Shown here in pieces: positions 1-11,090 of a stretch of 64,000 nucleotides of DNA. Location: NCBI GenBank assembly GCA_024364735.1, contig JAGFNQ010005180.1:203654-267653 (forward strand), read 5' to 3'. The position numbers and the translations under genes are program-made. The number at the start of each line of letters is the position of its first letter. The stretch's first letter is position 1. Origin of the DNA: Boesenbergia rotunda (Eukaryota; Streptophyta; Magnoliopsida; Zingiberales; Zingiberaceae). The notes beneath the pieces were generated by a model that was given only the letters and a program-made list of their open reading frames with translations, had not been told where the DNA came from and ran no database searches.

Positions 1-3000
1 TAGGGGAATTTTTGAAATAAAATAAAAATAAAAATAAAAATGGGTGCATGCACCAAGGATTGAACCTTGGACCTCTTGTACCACCATGTATGCACTAACC
101 AATTCACCTAGCAAGGGAGTGCTATGAGGGAATGAAGTGGATTTTTGTTAAGGCTAAAGGAAGTGAAGAGTCACCATGAGAGGAGGCACCATGTCTCTTC
201 ACTTGCCTCTCTTCATTGTGTATAAATGAGAGATAACTTAACACCTAAGAGTTATTCCTCTTCTCTTCATCCACCAAGCCCTTTCACTTCTCCTTCTTCT
301 TCCTTCTAGCCGAACCCCATAGGAGGGGTTTTCCTTGGAAAAAGTTCACAAGAAGTCCTTTCCTTCAAGATCCAAGGTTCTTGTTCAAGGTTACAAAGGC
401 TAGAGGTGGTCAAAAGGCAACAAGGTCTTCATCCTTCTCCCAAATCTAAGGTCTAAAAGCAAGATAATCTAAGGTAAGACTCCCTCACCTGTGGTATAAT
501 AGCTCTCCTTGAAGTTATCATAAAATGAAGTTTATTTGGGATCTTATGTTGGAAAAAAAAGTCATGAATCCTAACCCTAGGGTTTCGGCCACCATGGGTT
601 TTGGGTCCAAGGTGATGTTAAAAATCTCACTTATGCTTTCTAATGTTCTCTTATGATGTATAAAGAATAAAAATAGGATTTGGAGAATTTTTGGTGTACC
701 CTAATACCCTTTAGGGTTTCGGCCACCACCATGTTTTCATGGTTGGGGTTTAGATCTAACTCTTCAAGCAAGCTTCTTATGTTTCCTCATGTTACAAGGG
801 GATTAATGGTGATTGATATGAATTTTTACAAGCCTTGTGACCCTTGTAGGGTTTCGGCCAAGATGAGAAGTTGGGCTAAAAGTTAGGGTTTACTTCAAGT
901 ATGGGTTCCAAAGGCCCCTATGGTATGGTATGGTTGGTGTTTAATGGTTAATTGGGAACCTTATGAAATGTTTTCCATGTACCCATGGCCTTGTAAGGTT
1001 ACGGCCAACCCTAGAAAGTAGGGCTAAAAGTTAGGGTGAACCCTAATCATTAGCCCTAATGGCTTCCTATGGCCTTATGGGTAATGTATGGTTGTTCCTT
1101 TTCCTTATGCTACCTTACATGTCATTTGAATGATGGAACCCTCCCTTACAAGTTTCAGCCAAGCCATGTAAATGGGGTTTAGGTGGAGTTAGGGTTTGAA
1201 GAATGATGGTTTATGGCTCATTATGATATATATATAAAGGTTCAAGCATGTGGTAGAAATTATGTTACCTATAACCCTAACCCTAAGTACTATGTTACAT
1301 GTCTGTATGTTCGTGTTAGATGCCATGCTTAATAGGGTTTATTCATGAATGTCTTATGTGCTATGCCATGCACTTAGATAGCATGTAGCATGTTTAGAGA
1401 AGTCTTACCTATGCATGCTTGTGATGGATACCATGCTTCTGTATGAAATGCAATGCTTACCTTATGTATCATAATCATGCAAGCTCTATGGATTAGGATA
1501 ATGGTCTATGTAAACATGTCATGTTCAATGAATATAATGCAATATTTACCTTATATGCCATGATAATGCAAGCACTATGAACAAGAATGATGTTTTATGT
1601 AAGCATGTCATGTTTTATGAATGAAGATGCATGCCATGTTTTATGAATAAAGATGCATGCCATGTTTTATGAATGAAGATAATGCTTATGCCTTTAAGGC
1701 ATAATGATGCTATGCATTAAGTATGAACAATGAAAGGTCAAGTATGTTTTATGCCATGCTTCATGTAACAAAGCTATGTTATGTCTAAGTATGCTATGAA
1801 TGTCTTATGAATGATGAAGCATGTAAAGTTATTTTACTTTATAAATGAGCTTGTACCGGACCGATGTATGGGTCCAAGGGATGGGCACCTTAAGAACACC
1901 CTGGTTCTGGACTACCGACTATGCTGTCCACGGTTCTGGGACTACCGAAGCTGTCCAACAGGGATGGGCACCTTAAGAACGCCCCGGTTCTGGACTACCG
2001 ACTATGCTGTCCACGGTTCTGGGACTACCGTAGCTGTCCTTACCCTAGTAGGTCGAGACTAGCTACCTTGTATTTACTAAGGGATGCGCACACATGATGT
2101 ATGTATGTGGTACAAGCCGGGGACCCCAATGATGTGATGATTATGTTTAAGTATTTAAAAGTATGATTTTAAAAGTTAAGCATCCTTATGTATATGCATT
2201 CAACTCATGCATTCATTCATGTTATGCATTATGCCATGATAGTAATATTTTATGCTGATGTTTCATGTTAAGAAATATGCATGATAGTAAACGATTTATG
2301 TTTAAGTTTATGTTAAGAAGATGCCCATATGCTATGTTAGAAAGCATGCCATGTTAAGTATAATTATGCTTACGTTTATGTTATGTATCATGCTATGTTA
2401 AGATTATGTATGTTTATGTTTATGTCATATATCATGCCATGTTATGTTTATTTATGTTTATGTTCATGCCATGTGTTATGCCATGTTAAGTGTATTTTAT
2501 GTTCATGCACTATGTGAGAACTATGTCAGGCTAAATGATTTTAGATGCATATGTCCTATGTAGAGTATCAAGTTATGTTAATGTTTCATATGCTTATGAT
2601 TAAGTGATGAATGGTTTTAGTGAGTAGGAAAGAGTCTTACTAAGCCTATGTGCTTATAGTCTTATTTTCCTTATACCGCAGATCACGCAAGGGGACAATA
2701 AGGAAGCAGCAGGAGGGCAAGAATATGTGTGTGGTAGTGACTTGGCCAAGAAACAATATATTACGAGTCTTATGCTAAACTTTATATTTGCTATGTATGT
2801 GCTTAAATGATGACTTATGTGGCGTTATGACATGATGTTAAGTACGACATGATATGATGCTAAGTATGAAGTTAATATGCTAAGTTCCCATGCCATTATG
2901 TTAGGAATGGTAGTTAGGTGCATGTATGTGTAAGTTTAAAGTTATTCCGCTGCATTGCGATGTTCACATGCCCCTATGTATGTTAACGTAACGCCGCTTT

Positions 3001-3024
3001 AGGGAAAAAAAAGCGAGCGTTACA
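1..3024 (+). mobile_element. Ty3/gypsy 5' LTR, left end outside window
   Basis: Position 1 aligns with about 8117 in the 3' LTR, so roughly 400 bases of this LTR lie upstream of the window. Shared landmarks are the segment around GCACCAAGGATTGAACC, the run of GGGTTTCGGCC-like phrases, the block GGTTCTGGACTACCG and the end GCGTTACA. It ends at 3024, directly before a primer-binding site. A TATA-like TATAAATG is at 221-228. A unit of about 100 bases containing GGGATGGGCACCTTAAGAAC is present twice at 1870-2045. The long LTR and the chromodomain downstream suggest a Tekay/Del-like chromovirus. The two LTRs differ clearly, so the insertion is old. Confidence 0.85.
221..228 (+). promoter_or_regulatory. 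TATA-like box in gypsy LTR
   Basis: TATAAATG follows a CT-rich stretch. The equivalent part of the 3' LTR, near 8347, reads GGTATAAGG. This is a candidate core promoter for the element; no start site can be proven from sequence. Confidence 0.4.
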
Positions 3025-3027
3025 GGT

Positions 3028-3040
3028 TGGTATTAGAGCC
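3028..3040 (+). other. Primer-binding site of gypsy element
   Basis: TGGTATTAGAGCC starts three bases after the LTR end. It matches the usual plant initiator-Met tRNA primer site TGGTATCAGAGCC with one change. It fixes the LTR boundary and the plus orientation. Confidence 0.8.
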
Positions 3041-3309
3041 AATTGCCATCTCACTCCACACACATCAAGCCTTCTTCCTGCCGCTTCCAAGTAAGTACCT
3101 CTCTGCATATCTTATGATAGTAAGTACTTTTAGGATGCTTTATGATTTTAGAATATGCAAGTAGGAACGATGTCTATGATGAAAAGTACTGTACGATATG
3201 TAACTATGAACGATATTTTATTTCTTTTTATGAATCAAATGCTTAGAGTGATATAGGGGTAGAGAAAAAAAAACTGATATTGTCCATACTTGTCTTTGGT
3301 GAACAAAAC

Positions 3310-4440
3310 ATGGCTAGAAGATAGAGTAACCGACTTAACGAGACAACTCCAATGCTTGACCTGATGCAATTAGTAACCCAGCTCCAGCGTCATGTTACTG
3401 AGCAGCAGCAAACCATTAATACCTTGATGAACCAGCAAGAAAATTCCACTACTCCACCAGTGAACCAAACCGCTATACCCGTTGCACCCACAGTTACGCA
3501 AAACCCTCTGACAGGCCCGACCACTGTAGCACGTCAAGAGGCTTATCTGATCCAGTGGTTAAGGCTGAAATCGGAAAATTTCTCGGGTGCTGGTGAACCG
3601 TGGGACGCCCAAGCATGGTTTAAGACAGTGGAAAGTACAATGGAGCTGCTAGACTGGCCGGAGCATGAGAAGATCAAGTGTGCATCATTCTGCCTTTCTG
3701 GAGATGCCAGAATGTGGTGGGAGATGGTCAAGGCCAAAAGACATGTGAACCAGATGACGTGGTCGGACTTCGAGTCGGAGTTCTTCGAGGAATTCTTCAA
3801 CATGCGTGTCACCAACAAACATTACGACGAGTTCACGGAATTTCGACAGGGTGACCTCTCGGTTAATGAAGTCGTGAAGAAATTCAATCGACTAGCTCGC
3901 CTATGCCCCGAGCTGGTCCGCATCGAGAAAGAAAGGGTCTGACTTATGCTGAAGATGTTGCGGCCCGAAATAGCTCTGAATGTGGCCGGCGGAGTTAACC
4001 GACCGCAGACCGCCGAGGAGCTGTTTAGTAGCACCCTACTCACTGAGCACTATCTAAACAACATCAATCAACAAAGGAAGGTGCTAAATGAAAGTAAGGA
4101 TCAAGTTCACTTCGGGATTCTCGATTCTTCCTTTCATTATCTTTGATGTTTTCCTTTCATCACCGCTCAGGAGGGTAAAAACCCCAGGGCGCCAATAACA
4201 ACTGGAAGGGAGACCAGAGTGGTAAACGAAAGCCATGGAACAACCCTCAAGGAGGCCTAGCAAATAAACAGGCCAAGCCTATCCTGTGCGCGACATGCGG
4301 AAAAAGGCACCCCGAGGAATGCCGAAGAGGTACGAATCGGTGCTTTACCTGTGGAGTGGAAGGGCATATGGCGTCTTACTGTCCTATCAAGAGCCAGGCA
4401 CCTTCCCAACAACTCGTCCATTACCAAGGTGCCCCAGCGA
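3310..4440 (+). pseudogene. gypsy gag, broken
   Basis: Structural (capsid/nucleocapsid) part of the gypsy polyprotein. The likely start is ATG at 3310, in frame with the coding stretch that follows, but a TAG at 3322 interrupts it; the next Met is at 3352. The capsid-like region (3560-3930) holds WDAQAWFKTVE and MWWEMVKAK, typical of plant chromovirus gag. A TGA at 3940 and a frame change near 4146 break it further. Two zinc knuckles follow in another frame: CATCGKRHPEEC (about 4288-4323) and CFTCGVEGHMASYC (about 4339-4380), with the expected Cys and His residues. It cannot make a full protein. Confidence 0.85.
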
Positions 4441-4579
4441 AACTACACTATATGCAACCTAAGCTGGAAGGTACCCCGATGCTGGAGGCCCAACCGACTA
4501 TGATGAATGCCTGGGTTTTCTCGGTTATCAAGGAGGACGCTGCGGAAGCTTCTACGGTGGTCACAGGTCAGATACTTAT

Positions 4580-6148
4580 TTTCATTCAGTACGCTACTGC
4601 ATTATTTGATACTGGGGCAACGCACTCGTTCATTTCTGTGCTATATACCAAGAAGATAGATATGCTTCCGCAAGTGTTAGATTGCAAGTTCTTAACAACC
4701 CTGCCTTCGGGAGAAATAATGACATCCACCCACGTGCTGCGTGCGGTGCCGGTCGGAATCGCAGAAAGAGAACTCTANAGCTGGAGAATGTCAGGGTTGT
4801 ATGTGATTACTCAGAGGTATTCCCAGACGAATTACCAGGATTAGCTCCTGATAGAGAGGTGGAATTCGAGATCGAATTGGTTCCTGGTACTAACCCGATC
4901 TCCAAGGCACCTTACCGTATGGCGCCGGTTGAACTAAAGGAGCTTCAAGAACAGCTACAGGAGCTACTGGATAAGGGATTTATTCGCCCTAGTCATTCCC
5001 CGTGGGGAGCTCCGGTACTGTTTGTGAAAAAGAAGGACGGATCTATGCGGATGTGTATAGATTATCGAGCGCTGAACAACGTAACGATCAAGAACAGGTA
5101 TCCCCTTCCGAGGATAGATGACCTGTTTGACCAATTAAAGGGAGCCACTGTTTTCTCGAAAATCGATCTGAGGTCTGGTTATCATCAAGTTAGAGTAAAA
5201 CAGGAGGATATTCCAAAGATGGCTTTCCGAACAAGGTATGGGCACTTTGAGTTCGTTGTTATGCCCTTCGGCGTGACAAATACTCCTGCTATGTTTATGG
5301 ACCTTATGAATCGGGTATTCTTGCCGTTTCTTGACAAATTTGTGATCGTCTTCATCAACGATATCCTTATTTATTCGAGGACTCAAGAAGAGCACGCCGA
5401 GCACCTGAGGATGGTCTTGCAGATTCTTCAGGAAAAGCAACTGTACGCAAAATTTTCCAAATGTGATTTCTGGCTCGACCAAGTAGGCTTTTTGGGCCAT
5501 ATCATTTCCAAGGATGGGGTTATGGTAGATCCAACAAAGATTGAAGCTGTGAATAACTGGAACCGGCCAAAGAACGCCAGCGAAATCAGAAGTTTCCTTG
5601 GGCTGGCAGGCTATTATCGAAAATTTGTAGAGGACTACTCGAGGATTGCAGCCCCTTTAACGGCTCTCACCCGGAAGGATAAGAAGTATGAATGGACGGA
5701 AAACTGTGAAAGGAGTTTCTTAGAACTAAAAAGGAGACTTACAAGCGCTCCAATCCTTACCCTTCCGGAATGTAATCAGAGCTTTGACATATATAGCGAT
5801 GCCTCCAAACTGGGACTTGGAGCGGTACTTATGCAGAATGGAAAGGTTATTGCCTACGCCTCTAGACAACTTAAGGAACATGAACAGAATTACCCCACTC
5901 ATGATCTGGAACTGGCCGCGGTGGTCTTCGCTCTTAAGATATAGAGGCATTATCTGTATGGGGTGCAGTGTAGGATTTACACAGACCACCAGAGTCTGCG
6001 ATATTTCTTCACTCAGAAAGACCTCAATATGAGACAACGCCGATGGCTTGAGTTGGTGAAGGACTATGACTGTGAGATCTTCTACCATCCAGGGAAGGCA
6101 AACAAGGTGGCTGATGCACTCAGCCGTAAGGCAAGTGCCACACCTTGA
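4580..6148 (+). pseudogene. gypsy protease, RT and RNase H, broken
   Basis: Enzymatic core of the gypsy polyprotein. The protease motif LFDTGATHSFIS lies at about 4596-4630. The usual stretch between protease and RT is missing: within about 40 codons the sequence passes to FPDELPG just before RT, and the single undetermined base at 4778 sits at this junction. RT runs from about 4860 to 5500 with PYRMAPVE and KKDGSMRMCIDYRALN. The catalytic motif reads VFINDILIYS where FIDD is expected; the Asn codon is at 5357-5359 (GAC to AAC). RNase H begins with FDIYSDASKLGLGAVL and is cut by TAG at 5942 (expected Trp in KIWRHYLYG). It continues to GKANKVADALSRK. Confidence 0.88.
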
Positions 6149-7680
6149 TGTCCCTATCTATATTACCCCGACCACTCGAAAGAGAGATTGTGAATTTTAG
6201 GGTCGAGGTCATCTCCGGACAGCTTTCTACCATGACAATATCACCGACGCTGTTCAATGATATATTGGAAAAACAAAATGGGGATCCGAGTCTTCAGAGA
6301 ATCAGGCAGGAGATCCTAGAAGGAAAGGGCGATGGTTTTCATATCGCCGACGGGGGAGTACTCTACCTCGGGGATCGCCTATGTATCCCTAATGATCCGA
6401 AGCTACGGAGAGAAATATTGGCAGAAGCTCATGGAACCCCTTATTCGATGCATCCAGGATCCACCAAAATGTATCAAGACCTGAAGGAGAAATTCTGGTG
6501 GTCCGGTATGAAGAGAGATGTGGCTCAGCATGTTGACACTTGCCTGTCCTGCCAACGAGTGAAGGCGGAACATCAGTGACCCGGGGGAGTTCTGCAGCCA
6601 CTTCCAATTCCGGAGTGGAAATGGGAAGATATTTCTATGGATTTCATTTCAGGACTTCCCAAGACTACAAACGGATATGATGCAATATGGGTAATTGTGG
6701 ACAGATTGACGAAGTCGGCTCACTTCCTAGCCATCAGGATAACATATTCTATTGAGCAACTGGCTCAATTATATGTTAAGGAGATAATCAGGCTTCATGG
6801 GGTTCCCAAGACCATCATCTCAGATAGGGATGGTCGCTTTACTTCCCATTTTTGGGAGTGTGTTCAGAAGTCTCTCGGCACCAAACTATGATTCAGTACC
6901 GCCTTTCACCCTCAGACTGACGGGCAAACTGAACAAGTGAATCAAGTGCTGGAGGACATGTTACGAGCTTGTGCCTTGGATTTCAAAGGGAGCTGGTGCC
7001 GATACCTATGTTTAGCGAAATTCGCTTACAGTAATAGCTACCAAGCTACTATCGGAATGACACCTTATGAAGCTTTGTACGGGAGGAGATGTAGGTCTCC
7101 GATCTGTTGGTAGGAAGGTGGTGAAAAGAAGGAGATGGGGCTCACAACGGAGGTCATCGACAGCACCACCCGAGCTATACAGAACATTCGACAACGGATA
7201 GAGGCTGCTCAGAGACGGCAGAAGAGTTATGCAGATGTCCGGCGTAGACCACTAGAATTCAATGTCGAAAATTTGGTGTTCCTCAAAGTGGCTCCTATGA
7301 AAGGGGTGACAAGATTTAGGAAAAGAAGAAAACTGAGTCCGCGATATGTGGGACCGTATCTGATCCTGAAGCGAGTTGGCAAGGTAGCATACGAGCTAGA
7401 GCTGCCTCAGGAGATGTCAGCTATTCATAACGGGTTCCATGTGTCAATGCTTAAGAAGTGTATTCCAGATATAGATCAAGTGATTGAACCGCAGACAGTA
7501 CAAGTTTAAGAGGACCTAAGTTATGAAAGCAGACCAATCCAGATCTTGGATCGGGAAGTCAAGAAGTTGAGGAGTAAGGAAGTACCCTTAGTCAAGGTTT
7601 TATGGCAAAGTCAACGGTTCGAGGAAGCTACCTGGGAACGCGAGGACCAGATGAGGCGCAAGTACCCGAAGTTATTCTAA
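6145..7680 (+). pseudogene. gypsy integrase with chromodomain, broken
   Basis: Joins element cDNA to chromosomal DNA in an active copy. The zinc-binding region has MHPGSTKMYQDL and CLSCQRVKAEHQ (about 6440-6576). The catalytic core has MDFISGLPKT, SDRDGRF and FHPQTDGQTE. Stops in a single frame occur at 6577 (TGA), 6889 (TGA), 7111 (TAG) and 7507 (TAA). The two TGA codons sit where Arg is likely in relatives, fitting CGA to TGA. After the last early stop the frame continues to TAA at 7678 with VLWQSQRFEEATWERE and KYPKLF, a C-terminal chromodomain as in Tekay-type chromoviruses. The polypurine tract and 3' LTR follow. Confidence 0.88.
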
Positions 7681-7714
7681 GTTCGAGGACGAACTTTCAC
7701 GAGGTATGGGGGAT

Positions 7715-10700
7715 TGTAACGATCTGAAAAATTTCTTAATATTTTTTTTAAATATTGATCATGTCTAGATAATTTTCCGAGGGACCTAGAGATATTAGTA
7801 CGAACCTTAGCCTAGAAATCCATGATTTTCTCATTTAAATTGAGAAACTAAGTACTAATGGGCCTTATATGGACTTTCTAGTACCATGATTATCGGTAGA
7901 TTTTAGGCAAAAATTTAATATAAATATAAATGGATTTTAATTAGGAATATTAGTAGGATTATGGGTGAGTTTTAGCATGATTATCCTATTTAAATTGAGA
8001 AGTTAAGTACTAATGGGCCTTATATGGGCTCCAAAAATGGGTTTTAATTAGGTAGAATTTACTATAAATATAAAAGAATTGTAATTAGAAATTTTAGCAT
8101 GATTATGGGTGAATTTTAGGGAATTTTCGAAAATAAGAAAAAATGAAATAAAACGAAAATAAAAATAAAGTGCATGCACCAAGGATTGAACCTTGGACCT
8201 AGTCTACAACCATGCATGCACTAACCAATTCACCTAGCAAGGGAGTGCTAGTAGAGGATGAAGTGGATTTTTGTTAAGGCTTAGGGGAAAACGAAGAGTC
8301 ATGAAGGGAAGAGACACCATGACTCTTCACTTGCCTCCTTAATGAGGTATAAGGAGGTGGCATGGGGGGTTACTTTGCTTCTTCCACCAAGTCCTTCCCT
8401 CTCCCTCTTCCTTCCTCATCTTAGCCAAAACCTCAAGGAGAGGTTTCCCTTTGGAAAAGCTTCACAAGAGGGTCTCTTCCAAGATCCAAGGTTTGTACAA
8501 GGTTGCAAAGGCTAGGGGTGGTCAAGAGACAACAAGGTCTTCATCCTCCTCCCCATCTAAGGTCTAAAATCAAGGTAAACCAAGGTAAGACCCCCTCACC
8601 TGTGGTGTAATGGTTTTTCTTGATATGGATATGATCTAAGCTTTTTTATTTGAGATCTAAGATGAAAATCCATGAAGAAGGACTTAGGGTTTCGGCCACC
8701 TTCAAGTTTCATGGCTAGGATTAGCTTTTTAACTCTCAAATGATGGTTCTTAAGTCTTCTTATGATGTAAGTGATGTTAATAGTGATTCATATGAATTTT
8801 GACATGATTAATAGCCCTTATGAATTTCAGCCAAGAACCCTAAGACATGGTTGGACCTTGATCTAACCATTCAACATGTTAATTTTGGTTCCCCTATGAC
8901 ATGATGGATAGTAATTGTGTCTTTCAAGAATTTTTCATGAATTTTAGGGACCCTTTGAGTTTCGGCCAAGAGCAAATCAAGGGTTAAAGGATTAGGGTTA
9001 ACCTTAATTATGGGATCGAATGTTTTCTATAGCATTGTATGTTGTATAAGATGATATAGGTGATTCATATGAAGTTTTCCATGGACCTAGGTTTCCTTAA
9101 GGTTTCGGCCAAGGCCATAACCTAGGGCTAGGGTTGAGTTAAGACCACAAGGATGTATGTTTATAGGGTACTAAGATGTATGGATATGTTTAATTATGAT
9201 GGGAGAATTTTATGTCAACCAAAACCCTAGCTTATGGGACATGAATTGTATGATAGGTCATTTGTATGATGATTCATAAATGCTTAGGTCATGTGCCATG
9301 AACCTAAGGAAATGTATCATGTAGGAAAGGATCTAGGCATGTTTTTCCTATGTACCATGACCATGCATGTTTTTATGAATTACCTACGTACCATGACCAG
9401 GCATGTGTTTTTATGAATTAAGATGCTGGTTACGTTGGTATGCCATGATTTATGAATAATATGTATGTATGCCATGAGTTGTGAATGATATGTATGCATG
9501 TCATGTTTATGGATGAAAATGATGAATAAAGTTAAAGTTCATGCTTTCAAGGCATAATGATGATATGGAATGAAAATGATGAATGAAGATAAGGTTCATG
9601 CCTTCAAGGCATAATGATGATGTTAAGCATTAAGAATGAATGAATATGCTATGAATGTTTTATGAATGAAGAAGCATGTGAAAGTATATTATTTTTAAGA
9701 ATAGGCTTGTACCGGACCTGAATAAGGTCCACGGTTCTGGACTACCGATGAAGCTGTCCACGGTTCGGGACTACCGATGAAGCTGTCCTTACGGTTCGGG
9801 ACTACCGATGAAGCTGTCCTTACCCTAGTAGGTCGAGATTAGCTACCTCGTATTTACTTAGGGATTCACGCATATGATGTATGAATGTGGTACAAGCCAG
9901 GGCCCCTATGATGTTATGATTATGTTTAAGTATTTAAAAGTATGATTTTAAACTAAGCATCTTTATGATATATGCATTTGTCCATGCATCCATTCATGTT
10001 ATGCATTATGTTTATGATAAGTATGCTTATGCAATGTAAGTTTATGCAAGGTACGTTAATGCAAAGTATGTTTATGCAAATGATTTTATTTATGTTTATG
10101 TATGTTCATGCTAAATTATGATGCCATGATTTTATCTATGTTCATGCTAAATTATGATGTCATGATTTTATTTATGTTCATGCCTGATTATGATGCCATG
10201 ATGATATTTATATTCATGCTGAATTATGATGCCATGATTTTATTTATGTGCATGCTAAATTTTGATGCCATGATTTTATTTATGTTCATGCTAATTTATA
10301 ATGCCATGATTTTTATTTATGTTCATGCCAAATTATGATGCCATGATTTTATTTATGTTCATGCTAGACTATGATGCCATGATGATATCTATGTTCATGC
10401 TAAATTCTGATGCCATAATTTTATTTATGTTTATGCTAAAACGATGATGCCATGATTGTGTAGATGTTCATGATTAGAAGTATGCTATGATATGTAGGAT
10501 TGAAGCATTATGTTCATGTTTATACGACGTATGGATTTTTGTGAGTAGAAAAAGAGTCTTACTAAGCCTCCGTGCTTATAGTCTTATTTTCTTATACCAC
10601 AGATCAAGCAAGAGATTTCTAAGGGAAGCAGCAGGAGAGGCAAGAACATGGGTGTGTAGTAGTGACATGGCCAAGAAACCCTCTCATTTCACTTATTGCA

Positions 10701-11085
10701 TGTTTTGTGATCTGACAATGCTTATTTTGGTTTATGCTCGACTTATGATAGTTATGCCTAAGAAACAACCTACTATTCGTGAAGTTATGGATAATCTACT
10801 TGCTACCTGAAATGCTTATGAATAAGTTATGGAAAGTTGATATCATGATGCTATCCATGCTAGTAATATGTTACCTGAAATGCTTATGAATAAGTTATGG
10901 AAAGTTGATATCATGATGCTAGGTATGGTGGTAATATGTTAAGTATAATGTCACCATGTCCATGAATGATAACCCAGACATGTGTATATGATTTAAGTAC
11001 TAGTTATTCCGCTGCATTAAGATGTTTTATATGCACATGTATGTTTAGCGTAACGCCGCTTTATGAAAAAAAAGCGGGTGTTACA
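7715..11085 (+). mobile_element. Ty3/gypsy 3' LTR
   Basis: Begins TGTAACG after a purine-rich GGTATGGGGGAT and ends GTGTTACA, giving about 3371 bases with TG..CA ends. It matches the 5' LTR in order but carries its own minisatellite at 10098-10470. Just past its end the sequence becomes copia pol, so the gypsy element is nested in Sirevirus A. CAAAC at 11086-11090 is the predicted 5-bp target duplication; its partner lies left of the window. Confidence 0.9.
10098..10470 (+). repeat. ~38-bp minisatellite in gypsy 3' LTR
   Basis: About ten imperfect copies of a unit containing ATGTTCATGC, then AATTATGATGCCATGATTTT. The same place in the 5' LTR (2380-2520) has similar words without the regular array, so the expansion probably arose after insertion or was lost from the other LTR. 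The long reading frame across it is only a by-product of the repeat. Confidence 0.8.
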
Positions 11086-11090
11086 CAAAC

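Noticed and set aside
10102..10338. Open frame of 78 codons with repeated FMLNYDAMILFM-like peptides
   Set aside because: It is the translation of a minisatellite whose unit keeps one frame open; there is no independent support.
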